Below are positions 1 through 7,592 of a stretch of 64,000 nucleotides of DNA, piece after piece. The notes under the pieces are model-generated. The model did no database searches and was not told the origin of the DNA. It was given only the letters and a program-made list of their open reading frames with translations. Position 1 is the first letter of the stretch, and every line of letters starts with the position of its first letter. The stretch covers positions 7,491,501-7,555,500 of the forward strand of contig JAQISU010000123.1 in the NCBI GenBank assembly GCA_029339505.1, written 5' to 3'. Both the position numbers and the translations under genes were made by a program. The stretch is from Unio delphinus (Eukaryota; Mollusca; Bivalvia; Unionida; Unionidae).

Positions 1-54
1 ATGGTGTCTAATAGGTTCCCGTCGTCGAGTAGCTGAATAATCAATTACATTCAT
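1..54 (-). CDS. DNA-packaging ATPase, first 18 codons only (partial)
   Basis: Reading leftward from an ATG at 54, the 18 visible codons begin M-N-V-I-D and resemble the start of the better preserved E4 ATPase (46038), which begins M-N-I-I-D-F. The same divergent arrangement with the zinc-ribbon gene is seen in E4. The rest of the gene, including the Walker motifs, lies outside the window. The family is the A32/FtsK-HerA type packaging ATPase, which drives DNA into the capsid. The identification depends on comparison with E4. Confidence 0.6.
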   Translation of the reverse strand, partial: MNVIDYSATRRREPIRHH

Positions 55-72
55 AACTGTTATATATAAATT
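55..72. promoter_or_regulatory. Divergent ATPase / zinc-ribbon promoter
   Basis: Only 18 bases separate the two divergent start codons. They contain TATATAAATT directly before the zinc-ribbon ATG. The matching spacer in E4 (46021-46037) is equally short and AT-rich (TTTATTTATAATAA). Transcripts would have almost no 5' leader if this is the promoter; that is inference. Confidence 0.45.
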
Positions 73-255
73 ATGGATCTATATTGTGTGAAGTGTAGGA
101 CGCGTACTGGCACAAATGACTTGACGACGATTACAACGAAAAATAATCGATCAGCGCTTTCTGGTAAATGCGTACAATGTAGTACGAAAAAATTTAGATT
201 TACTTCCACGAAACCTTTAAAAAAAAACGAGGAGGTGATATTGCAGCCAAATTGA
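73..255 (+). CDS. Zinc-ribbon domain protein (N-terminal part of zinc ribbon-PLA2 gene)
   Basis: This 60-residue frame has a treble-clef-like zinc ribbon: C5-x2-C8 and C33-x2-C36, the pattern of the DUF5679 family found in many large DNA viruses. In related elements, as I recall, and in E4 (46020-45727), this domain continues into the PLA2 region in one frame. Here the frame leaves the PLA2 frame at a run of nine A (219-227) and stops 28 bases later, so the last residues are not native. Either a 1-base deletion broke the gene, or the A-run allows slippage. The role is probably nucleic-acid or protein binding in the virion. Confidence 0.75.
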   Translation: MDLYCVKCRTRTGTNDLTTITTKNNRSALSGKCVQCSTKKFRFTSTKPLKKNEEVILQPN

Positions 256-587
256 CAAAACTCCCAGGAACACCGTGGGCAAAGTATCCAGGAGAAAAGC
301 ACCTTCCAGGATATAGCTACTGTGGACCGGGAACACGATTAGATATCAGACTTGATGATCAAAATCAGCCCCGACCCGGCGAGTATCCAATAAACGCTAT
401 TGATAAGGCGTGTCATGCTCATGATGTCGCTTATAAAAGCAGCAATCTTCAACATAGACATCTCGCAGATGTAAAATTAATTCATGCGTTAAATGCTATT
501 CCTGATAAATCCTTCAAAGAAAAATTGGCTTCTTGGTTGGTAAAATCTGCTATGAAGGGTAAATTGATGTTAGGTGCTGGTAATTGA
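228..587 (+). CDS. Parvovirus-type phospholipase A2 domain (virion entry lipase)
   Basis: The frame is open from 198 to 587. It shows the calcium-loop motif Y-C-G-P-G (about 281-335) followed by the catalytic H-D pair in CHAHDVAY, the signature of the secreted/parvoviral VP1u PLA2 fold. Such domains cut phospholipid and let particles leave endosomes. No ATG lies near the start; the first possible initiator in frame is TTG at 252. The domain is therefore best read as the C-terminal part of the zinc-ribbon gene, separated by a -1 frame change at the A-run 219-227. The catalytic residues are preserved. The stop overlaps a 16-bp palindrome (587-602). Confidence 0.75.
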   Translation, partial: RGGDIAAKLTKLPGTPWAKYPGEKHLPGYSYCGPGTRLDIRLDDQNQPRPGEYPINAIDKACHAHDVAYKSSNLQHRHLADVKLIHALNAIPDKSFKEKLASWLVKSAMKGKLMLGAGN

Positions 588-602
588 AAATGCTAGCATT
601 TT
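587..602. repeat. Perfect 16-bp palindrome between PLA2 and integrase
   Basis: AAAATGCTAGCATTTT reads the same on both strands. It begins at the last base of the PLA2 stop codon and ends three bases before the integrase ATG, filling the gene gap. It belongs to the palindrome family seen through the elements. Confidence 0.8.
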
Positions 603-605
603 AAT

Positions 606-1553
606 ATGGAATCTATTTATTATTCTCCGAGAGGATACTGGAGAGGTTACGCAGCAATCAATAAACTAGCTAGTGCATCAAAGGTGAAAAAAACTACAGC
701 GGCAAACTGGTTATCTAAACAGGCAATATGGCAAATTTATCTACCAGCGCCTAAACAAATTAACTATTCGCATTTTGATGTTACAACACCTAATGAAGTT
801 CATCAAGCTGATATACTATTTCTGCCGCATGACAACGGTTACAAATACGCGTTAACGTTAGTTGATATTGCAAGTCGATACAAAGAAGCAGAACCGTTAA
901 AAACAAAATCATCTACTGAAGTAGCTTCTGCATTTGAAAAAATTTATCGACGAGGTCCTCTGCGCTGGCCAAATCTGTTACAAGTTGATCCTGGCAAGGA
1001 ATTTCAAGGTGTTGTTACATCTACGATGAAACATCATAATGTCGCCATCAGACGAGGACACACTGCGCTACATCGCGATCAGGCAATTGTTGAACGGTTT
1101 AATAAAACCCTTGCTGAGCGGTTATTCGGATATCAATACGCAAAAGAATTCATCCAGGATAAACGATCCCGTGAATGGGTCAAGAGATTACCAGCTGTGA
1201 TTACCGCAATCAATAATGAGATTACTAGAACAATTAATATGAAACCTGTCAACGCTATTAAGAAGGCGTCTATCAAAATGGAAATCCAAGGAATTTCACA
1301 AAAAGAACCAATTCTTGGTAGTAATGTCATTGTAAGGTACTTATACGAACCAGGAGAGCTTGAGGGTGGTAAAAAAAGAGCTACTGATCCTATTTGGAGT
1401 GTCACTACGCATAATATATCCGGTATAACACGATCAACTGGTAGACCTCCAATCTATAGACTGGATTCAACTGCTCCTCAGCGAGGATTTACACGCGAAC
1501 AATTACAAGTGATTCCCGAGGATACTCAATTACCACCGCGTGGTCTTAACTAG
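606..1553 (+). CDS. Retrovirus-type (rve) DDE integrase
   Basis: This 315-residue protein would cut and join the viral termini into host DNA. The catalytic triad fits D69 (HQAD), D128 (LQVD) and E163 (AIVE), with 35-residue D-to-E spacing as in retroviral and Polinton integrases. The N-terminus has the conserved W-L-S-K-Q helical region. The C-terminus has a small basic domain containing Y-L-Y-E-P, typical of Polinton integrases. It follows the PLA2 gene in the same direction, and its stop overlaps the polymerase stop by 8 bases (1546-1553). It is open and complete, so E1 may have supplied integrase for other copies. A decayed relative lies at 29602-29885. Confidence 0.92.
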   Translation: MESIYYSPRGYWRGYAAINKLASASKVKKTTAANWLSKQAIWQIYLPAPKQINYSHFDVTTPNEVHQADILFLPHDNGYKYALTLVDIASRYKEAEPLKTKSSTEVASAFEKIYRRGPLRWPNLLQVDPGKEFQGVVTSTMKHHNVAIRRGHTALHRDQAIVERFNKTLAERLFGYQYAKEFIQDKRSREWVKRLPAVITAINNEITRTINMKPVNAIKKASIKMEIQGISQKEPILGSNVIVRYLYEPGELEGGKKRATDPIWSVTTHNISGITRSTGRPPIYRLDSTAPQRGFTREQLQVIPEDTQLPPRGLN

Positions 1554-4500
1554 CACCTAAGGTGCTGTCACCCCGGCGTCTGTTGCACTCAAGACAAGTC
1601 AACCTCACATTGTTTCTGACATGACCGAGATTGTTATCTTTTCTATCTACGGTGAATTGGCGAGGATCTTTATCCGACCAATTCCAACTCATTATACAAT
1701 TACAACTCGCGCAGTGATTGTTCTGTTGTTGCTTTAGTGTCTTAATTAATTCAGCATCAATGTCAAATTCTCTTTTATTTTTTTTATCCTGTTGTTTATA
1801 ACCAGAGAGTTTTTTTCTGATTATATTATCATCGGTGTGTATATTACTTATTGTATTGTCATTATCATTAACCACAATTCTTCGAAGTTGGTTTATTCGC
1901 CGTACTCTGGATACTGCGAGATAAACTAAATTTGACCACTCAATATGATTATCTACTATCCAAAGAGTTGTATCGGATATAGTCAATCCCTGTGAAGAGT
2001 GTATTGTTGCTGCATAACCTAACGTCCATGGGGATTTATCAGCACCTAATGCATCTTTAACGACGCTGATATCAACCAGCACAATATCATTTAATACTAA
2101 ATTCTGCTTTTGTTGTTGTCCAGGAATGTCAACGTCGATATTCTGCTTTCGTGTATCCTTAGGTCTATAACAGAGTGGTACTGGAAGTGTTGCAAATTTT
2201 TCTTTATGTAGCGCAAACAACTTCATCTGAAGTGCGTCTCTGACTATTTTTCTACTCGCGATTATTAAATCATTTGGCTTCCACATTTCCCAAAAATCAT
2301 TCATGGGAGTTTCAGAGATTATTTCACGCGCTATTTCACATTGGATTTTATCCGGTTGTAATCTAATTAGCGCTTTGAACTCGCGTAATTGTTCATCAAG
2401 TGATCTATGGTCGGTATTAATCTCTTCATAATAATCTACAAATCCTTTTAACCATTCATGTGGAGATCCACCAACAAATGGCTGCGGTTGGCCGTGATCC
2501 CCGCACATGACGACTTTTGTGTTTTTTGTCAACAACCATGATAGAAATGTCTGTAATACTGTCAACGATATAGTACATACTTCATCAATGATTATTACAT
2601 CAGGAATGAATTTATCGCCCATTCGATCAGGAGTCCATGTATCGCCTTTCCATCGAAAGAAGCTGTGATAAGTACAGGCTTTTACCCCCCGCGCTATCAT
2701 CTCTCTGGCGAGTCTGTGAGTTGGTGTTAACACAATCATGTTAGAAACGCTAGCGTTTCTACGGAATAATTCGATTGCACGAGTTGTCTTTCCTGATCCA
2801 CCACAGCCGTTTAAATAAACTGTCTTGTATCTACAAATCGGATCGGAAACGGGCGGTGCAGTAGAAAATTTTGATTGAATCTCTGAGATATTATGGTTAC
2901 TTTTCAAGTATTTATCATCCATAGCAACGTCTGCGGATTTACAATACTCATGTAGTGTTTCTTTTTTAAACCTCCAATTCCCCCACGCTTCCTTAGGATC
3001 TGTGAATTTAGCTACATCTGATTTATATTTCTCATGGATATACATCGAATCAGTAGCTACTCTAACCGCGGTATTAGGAAATCTATTTATCATCGAGAAT
3101 AGATTAATACAAGAATAGGCTAGCATAGAACTTCTCAATTGTGTGTATTGACAACTTTTTCCATCACAGTAGGTAACAACCGTACCTAGTTTCTTACCAT
3201 TTCGAAGGACATCATCTACCCAAACATTATTAGTTCCGCTCGCAGATTTGTAAGCTTCCTCATCTAATTCCCCTGATAGAAAAGCGTTCTTACGGGTTAC
3301 AAATTTCCCTTTTTTTATTAAATCAGATATTATGAAATTGTATTCTTCATCGTCTATGATTAATCTCGAAGAATATTTTGCATTATCAAATCTTCCACCT
3401 TGAGTAAATTTACCGATTATTTTTCGTCCGAGATCTTTAGCCTCTCTATTACTACCTTCGAATAATTTCTTAGACCAATCTATGATTTGTTCCTCGCTGA
3501 AATTCTTCGAATTTCCATCTAGAAATTGTTTTCGTTGTTCGTTAATTATTTTTTCGAGATCGGGTTTTGGTAACCAAACATCTTTCTGAGCGTTATAACA
3601 AATAATCGCTTCACTGACAATTAACGATATTAGCATACCACAATCGATCATATACCGCAATAGCACAATTGGCATCCACGCTTTTTCATACATATGTCTA
3701 CCAAGCCAAAGATAACTACACGAATGTAACCCTGTAGCTAATTCGAATGATATCACACGAGCGAACCCGGTTAAATCAAAATCAGGCAATGGACCATTAA
3801 TCGCAACACGAGTCATTTCATGTGTGGGATGTCCAAATCGTTTGAAGTACTCAGAGCATTCTCCATATCCGAGAAAACTTCCAGGATAACACGCGGATAT
3901 ATCAATTGAAATCATACCATCACGTGAGTATTTCGTATTCCACAATCCTCCATGACCAAATTCGACGCAACTCAACTTCACGTCCTCCAGAAAATCACTT
4001 CGTGTTGGGCGCCATGAATTCTTTTCTCTTGCGAAGTGAGCTACCACTGATGGAATAGTAAAACTATCCGTAAGTAGTTTTTCTGTAGAAATGCTAGTGT
4101 TTCCTTCTAAATACTCATTAGCGATTTTTCTCATTCTAGTATCTAATTCTTCAGTTCGATATAATTCACCATTTGGTTTTACAAACTGATCAAATCCTAT
4201 TTCCGGATCCTCATTACTCCTGAGTAACCATACTGACACAGGGTCGTCTTTGGTTAATGTGTGAATAGCATCAAATAATTTCTCTTCATAGAAACCATCC
4301 CTAGAAAATTCTTTAGGGATATATCGAACAGTTCTTTCTCGTGGAAATATATTTACCGCGGGTGTCCACGCGTGTTTGTTATGATCAATAATTTCAATTG
4401 GAGCTCCTCGCGATTGATATTTCGGTTCGTATAATACTTCTCCGGTTATTGTCGCTACCGATATTGGAAATTTTAATAATGCTTCTAATTTAGCTATATC

Positions 4501-5181
4501 GGAAATCATTGCCCCGCGCTGTTTCACTGTCAGTTCCCATTCGGTTATTTTGTTTCTTCGTAGATCAGTTAATTTATTTCCCCGGGATGCATTTTTGAAG
4601 TGTTCTATTAACCGTGTTGCTACACAATTAAGTGGCAAAGCCACTGATGATGAAAACATCGGAGCTAGTTTTGTAATATTAGGATTATTATTTATTGGAT
4701 ATAACCCATACACAACTGCTGTTACAGGGTAAGATTTCTCATAGTATGGTTTGTCAATCCCAGTTAGAGTTCCTGGTTTGGAATCTCTACTCACAATAAC
4801 AGTTTTTTTATCCTTAAGGATTGGGTCAAATTTATCTCTGATAATCCATTCACCTTCCTCTTCGATAATGAATTTTATTCTAAAAAAATACCTCCGTAGA
4901 AATCCTTTGGATTTCTGGCCAAGGTGTGAAAGTATCACAGCTGCTCTTATATCATTCATAGTAGCATCAATTACGGGTATATTGACATCTTCATCAATAA
5001 TTCGAAATGTCGACCACGTATGAGATGCTCCATCACGCTTAAACTCATTAAAACAGTCGCTGATTTTACTCAATAGTGGTTTATCATCTACTAGACTTTT
5101 AGGTATATCAGAGATTATATCGAGATTAAATCTAACATTTTTCCAAGGCTTAATTTTCGATAATCTCTTGAACTCCTTCAT
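1546..5181 (-). CDS. Family B DNA polymerase fused to SF1 helicase and HNH nuclease
   Basis: The start is taken at 5181 (MKEF...) because E2 has its start there; the upstream ATG at 5232 overlaps the divergent gene. Numbering from 5232, polymerase motif A is DISACYP (444-450), motif B lies near 594-612 and motif C is a reduced A-T-D-S (726-729). A superfamily 1 helicase follows: Walker A GCGGSGKTT (809-817), Walker B IIDE (881-884), GDHGQ (911-915), TIHSSQG (1076-1082) and a motif VI arginine region (1106-1112). An HNH zinc nuclease ends the protein (C1174-x2-C1177, D1196, H1204, C1213-x2-C1216). It would replicate the genome, probably from the termini. Four palindromes sit in frame (4898-4916, 4088-4103, 3499-3515, 2743-2760). 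The gene is fully open. Confidence 0.9.
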   Translation of the reverse strand: MKEFKRLSKIKPWKNVRFNLDIISDIPKSLVDDKPLLSKISDCFNEFKRDGASHTWSTFRIIDEDVNIPVIDATMNDIRAAVILSHLGQKSKGFLRRYFFRIKFIIEEEGEWIIRDKFDPILKDKKTVIVSRDSKPGTLTGIDKPYYEKSYPVTAVVYGLYPINNNPNITKLAPMFSSSVALPLNCVATRLIEHFKNASRGNKLTDLRRNKITEWELTVKQRGAMISDIAKLEALLKFPISVATITGEVLYEPKYQSRGAPIEIIDHNKHAWTPAVNIFPRERTVRYIPKEFSRDGFYEEKLFDAIHTLTKDDPVSVWLLRSNEDPEIGFDQFVKPNGELYRTEELDTRMRKIANEYLEGNTSISTEKLLTDSFTIPSVVAHFAREKNSWRPTRSDFLEDVKLSCVEFGHGGLWNTKYSRDGMISIDISACYPGSFLGYGECSEYFKRFGHPTHEMTRVAINGPLPDFDLTGFARVISFELATGLHSCSYLWLGRHMYEKAWMPIVLLRYMIDCGMLISLIVSEAIICYNAQKDVWLPKPDLEKIINEQRKQFLDGNSKNFSEEQIIDWSKKLFEGSNREAKDLGRKIIGKFTQGGRFDNAKYSSRLIIDDEEYNFIISDLIKKGKFVTRKNAFLSGELDEEAYKSASGTNNVWVDDVLRNGKKLGTVVTYCDGKSCQYTQLRSSMLAYSCINLFSMINRFPNTAVRVATDSMYIHEKYKSDVAKFTDPKEAWGNWRFKKETLHEYCKSADVAMDDKYLKSNHNISEIQSKFSTAPPVSDPICRYKTVYLNGCGGSGKTTRAIELFRRNASVSNMIVLTPTHRLAREMIARGVKACTYHSFFRWKGDTWTPDRMGDKFIPDVIIIDEVCTISLTVLQTFLSWLLTKNTKVVMCGDHGQPQPFVGGSPHEWLKGFVDYYEEINTDHRSLDEQLREFKALIRLQPDKIQCEIAREIISETPMNDFWEMWKPNDLIIASRKIVRDALQMKLFALHKEKFATLPVPLCYRPKDTRKQNIDVDIPGQQQKQNLVLNDIVLVDISVVKDALGADKSPWTLGYAATIHSSQGLTISDTTLWIVDNHIEWSNLVYLAVSRVRRINQLRRIVVNDNDNTISNIHTDDNIIRKKLSGYKQQDKKNKREFDIDAELIKTLKQQQNNHCASCNCIMSWNWSDKDPRQFTVDRKDNNLGHVRNNVRLTCLECNRRRGDSTLGAS
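1551..1565. terminator. Palindrome at the integrase/PolB convergent ends
   Basis: AGCACCT and AGGTGCT flank a single base and lie across the convergent stop codons. A hairpin here could end both transcripts. There is no experimental support; placement is the only argument. Confidence 0.35.
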
Positions 5182-5223
5182 ATTATAATTAAAACAAGTA
5201 TTTAAATAAGAAAATTTTATATA
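5182..5223. promoter_or_regulatory. 42-bp divergent promoter, PolB / zinc protein
   Basis: Exactly 42 bases separate the divergent ATGs here and in E2 (16244-16285), and a very similar spacer lies in E4 (44195-44236). The block TAATTAAAACAAGTATTT is nearly unchanged in all three even where the flanking genes have decayed. It is AT-rich and ends in TTTATATA just before the zinc-protein ATG. It most likely holds both early promoters. Confidence 0.55.
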
Positions 5224-5556
5224 ATGAATCATTGCAAATGGCTTATGATTGGATCAAAGACTCCGTGTAACAAATCATGTAGAAATGAATTCTGTGGGTA
5301 TCATATGCAGAGTGTGAGAAACGGTTCGGAGGGACCTCTACCATGCTTGCATTGTGGGGTAGGTGTAAGAGGCAAGTCGCAGTTATGCATTAATTGCGGG
5401 GGTAAGCGTTATAGAGAGTTAAAACGTTATTATGACAAGCGAAGAATCAAAAATCTTGACGACGTCAATGACGGCAAAATCATAAAAACTACGGATGACT
5501 ATATAAAAAGATTTGTTAATGTTATAATTCAGCCAATTAACGAATTAGACAAATAG
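5224..5556 (+). CDS. Small zinc-binding protein, two Cys clusters
   Basis: This 110-residue basic protein has an N-terminal Cys/His cluster (C4, C15, C19, C24, H27) of the T-x-C-x-K-x-C type seen in several large DNA virus proteins. A second ribbon (CLHC and CINC) follows, then a charged tail rich in Lys, Arg and Tyr. It stands divergently from PolB and 17 bases before the HNH gene. That suggests an early DNA- or RNA-binding factor, but I cannot name it. An intact sister copy lies at 16286-16612, which shows that the frame is real. Confidence 0.75.
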   Translation: MNHCKWLMIGSKTPCNKSCRNEFCGYHMQSVRNGSEGPLPCLHCGVGVRGKSQLCINCGGKRYRELKRYYDKRRIKNLDDVNDGKIIKTTDDYIKRFVNVIIQPINELDK

Positions 5557-5573
5557 ATATATTATATATACAA

Positions 5574-6062
5574 ATGAGCCAAGAATTTCAAAGACATCCT
5601 GTTATTAAAAATTACGAAGCTTCTCGTGATGGTGTTGTTAGACACAGTAAAAATAAGAAATCTGTTGGGCGGGATAATGGTATGGGTTATTTGATATTTA
5701 AAGCTGGAGGGAAAATGTATCTCAATCACCGTTTCGTCTTCGAAGTGTATAACGAATCAATCAAAGATGGTTTTGTTATTGATCATATTGATTCCGATAC
5801 TAAGAATAACAAATTGAACAACCTTCAAGTTATTTCTCAATGTGAAAACACAAAACGAGGAAGAACTGGGAAATACCCGAAAAATGCTAGATCCGTAAAG
5901 TCAATGGACACTGACAACAAGGAGATAGTATTTCAATCAATGTCAGAAGCTGGTAAGTATTTCGATATTCACACCTCCTCGGTACAAAAAGTAGCAGAGG
6001 GAATTTATAAGACCGCTTTTTCAAAGCGTTTTAAAAACAAAATTCGGTTTATTTATGTATAA
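5574..6062 (+). CDS. Free-standing HNH (homing-type) endonuclease
   Basis: The 162 residues read as a homing-endonuclease layout: a NUMOD4-like start (YEASRDGVVR), an HNH core (NHRFVFEVYN, then VIDHIDSDTKNNKLNNLQV), and a C-terminal NUMOD1-like helix-turn-helix region (EAGKYFDIHTSSVQKVAEG). HNH enzymes of this type nick or cut double-stranded DNA. In a virus it may serve recombination, copy homing or host DNA attack. It follows the zinc protein by 17 bases. Decayed copies lie at 16627-17117 and 43377-43845. It is distinct from the HNH domain fused to PolB. Confidence 0.85.
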   Translation: MSQEFQRHPVIKNYEASRDGVVRHSKNKKSVGRDNGMGYLIFKAGGKMYLNHRFVFEVYNESIKDGFVIDHIDSDTKNNKLNNLQVISQCENTKRGRTGKYPKNARSVKSMDTDNKEIVFQSMSEAGKYFDIHTSSVQKVAEGIYKTAFSKRFKNKIRFIYV

Positions 6063-6073
6063 TACGTAAATAG

Positions 6074-6202
6074 AAATCCTACGGATTTTACGGGAGATAA
6101 CTCCGTTAGGTATAACGCGTGTGAAATCCATAGGATTTCCACCAATGACAGAGTTACGGATCTTAAACACGGAAATACTAGTGTTGGAAAATCTTCGATT
6201 TT
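6074..6202. repeat. Three short palindromes downstream of the HNH gene
   Basis: AAATCC-TAC-GGATTT (6074-6088), GAAATCC-ATA-GGATTTC (6123-6139) and AAAATC-TTC-GATTTT (6188-6202) share outer arms and vary inside in a compensated way. The first begins 11 bases after the HNH stop codon, in a likely 3' untranslated region. Confidence 0.65.
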
Positions 6203-6469
6203 TCATTGGTTGTTATAATTAAATAAATCCGAACAAAACACAATCAATTTTGTCTTTTTTCAAGTATTAACAGAACTGTTTTATAAACACGTCGTATTTA
6301 AACATTTTTTTTAATGTCTGTTTCAAGTATTATGTGTGTTTTCAACATTGTCAGTGATCGCTAATAAACAAACAAATAATTACAATCACTACACCTATTT
6401 TATATCACCTCGTCGTAATGAGTGTATATATACAAATTCGTCTTTATTATAATTGGGCATTTAGCCGAA

Positions 6470-6570
6470 ATTCAAGTGTAAACAAAACCACACCGTCACA
6501 CGTGGTATGAACGTTATTATTGACATTCAAAACCAAAGTTTCGATTTTGCGGTTTTGTTTACACTTGAAT
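6470..6570. repeat. Perfect 20-bp inverted repeat with 61-base loop
   Basis: ATTCAAGTGTAAACAAAACC (6470-6489) returns as its exact reverse complement at 6551-6570. The loop contains CACACCGTCACACGTGGT, itself partly palindromic. It could be a cruciform, an origin element or a regulatory dyad. Confidence 0.75.
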
Positions 6571-6591
6571 GTAGAATAGCCCGCGTCATCC

Positions 6592-6775
6592 ATTGTCATT
6601 GAAATCAATTCATTCATTGTGTCACCTATAATCTATTGTTGTACCGTCGTCATTGTCATTGAAATCAATTCATTGTATATACCATTGTCATTGTTCACCT
6701 ATAATCTATTGTTGTACCGTCGTCATTGTCATTGAAATCAATTCATTCATTGTTCACCTATAATCTATTGTTATA
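6592..6775. repeat. About 60-bp tandem repeat, three imperfect copies
   Basis: Each copy runs through CATTGTCATTGAAATCAATT and then CACCTATAATCTATTGTTGT. Copies begin near 6592, 6651 and 6724; the middle one has a small insertion. Iterons of this size next to an inverted repeat can be origin or enhancer elements. Confidence 0.7.
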
Positions 6776-7036
6776 TGTTTGTCGGTTGTAACCGTTGAGC
6801 GCGCTGCTTGATGTATAAAACACCAAGGGGTTCAAAACGGTGAATGTGCCGTCGTCATTCATTATATATAATCATAATCACCTATAATCGCATTAAGCTT
6901 CTGGGTATACTAAGATGATCAACACCTTAGTGTATCCAGAATTCATTTTGAAATACTTTGCATTTTAATTCTAAAGAATTTTCATACTTTGTATTTGAAA
7001 TACTTTGCATTTAAACAAATATATTTTTATATATAT

Positions 7037-7426
7037 ATGAATCTTGAAAATCTCAAATTGATTATTATTGAAATCAACAAGTTGAAGGATGAAAATGTAA
7101 AATTATGTTCAGGTTTGGATTGTGATCAAATTATGACCAATTTCGAGGATATACAATTTGCAGAACAGACCGGAAAATATGTCCTATCTAAAAAATATTT
7201 TTTAATTAAGAATATCCAAAAGCTTATACGTGAGAGCTTAGTAAATACTGAAGATGTTAATGTCTTCGTACCATTATGTAGCATCGTTGAACGTGTACGA
7301 AAGCAATTAGGATTAGAATATGAACAAAAGAGACTTATTAATTGTAAAGTGAGACAATTAAAAACATTAATGGAAAACTCTGAAGGTGATGAACCCACGC
7401 GTAGAGAGCCTCCTTTGTTTGTATAA
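7037..7426 (+). CDS. Small helical protein of unknown function
   Basis: The start at 7037 is chosen because the sister proteins in E2 (17173) and E5 (63971) begin at the same place; an upstream in-frame ATG at 6989 lies in the leader. The 129-residue product is charged and predicted mostly helical, with conserved D-x-D-x-I, Y-V-L and K-x-L-G-x-E-Y blocks. Frames are open in three of four copies, so the protein is under selection in active viruses. It is the first gene of the late-side series. I do not recognise the family. Confidence 0.7.
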   Translation: MNLENLKLIIIEINKLKDENVKLCSGLDCDQIMTNFEDIQFAEQTGKYVLSKKYFLIKNIQKLIRESLVNTEDVNVFVPLCSIVERVRKQLGLEYEQKRLINCKVRQLKTLMENSEGDEPTRREPPLFV

Positions 7427-7529
7427 CCAATACGGTATGAGGAAGTAAAATTATGTGTGTAACAACAAGGAAGTATTAAAATGATTTGCATTTTTTAGTT
7501 AGTGATTTCTTTCGAAATGATTTGCAATG

Positions 7530-7563
7530 AAATGCTTTGCATTAAAAAATCCAAAGGATTTTT
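7530..7563. repeat. Two palindromes upstream of the acidic-protein gene
   Basis: AATGC-TTT-GCATT (7531-7543) is followed by the perfect AAAAATCC-AAA-GGATTTTT (7545-7563), in the gap before the ATG at 7593. Confidence 0.65.
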
Positions 7564-7592
7564 ATTTGACAATTAGTGATACTCTTTTAATA

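Larger units (their letters stand above)
6063..7036. other. Non-coding early/late junction region of E1
   Basis: No credible gene lies here. The stretch holds three palindromes (6074-6088, 6123-6139, 6188-6202), a perfect 20-bp inverted repeat (6470-6489 with 6551-6570) and a roughly 60-bp tandem repeat (6592-6775). An AT-rich leader (6940-7036) carries the palindrome AATTCTAAAGAATT (6967-6980). It separates the early genes from the late series, so it is the natural place for a replication origin or a late-gene switch. That role is inference. Confidence 0.5.

Noticed and set aside
228..587. PLA2 domain as evidence for an integrated parvovirus
   Set aside because: No parvoviral NS1 or capsid frame nearby. 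The domain continues from a zinc ribbon and sits in the Polinton-type gene order.
606..1553. Integrase as evidence for an LTR retrotransposon
   Set aside because: No reverse transcriptase, protease-RT order or LTRs; the neighbours are PolB, PLA2 and capsid genes of a Polinton-like virus.
5182..5232. Upstream ATG at 5232 as PolB start
   Set aside because: It would overlap the divergent zinc-protein start and has no equivalent in E2, where the protein begins at MKEF.
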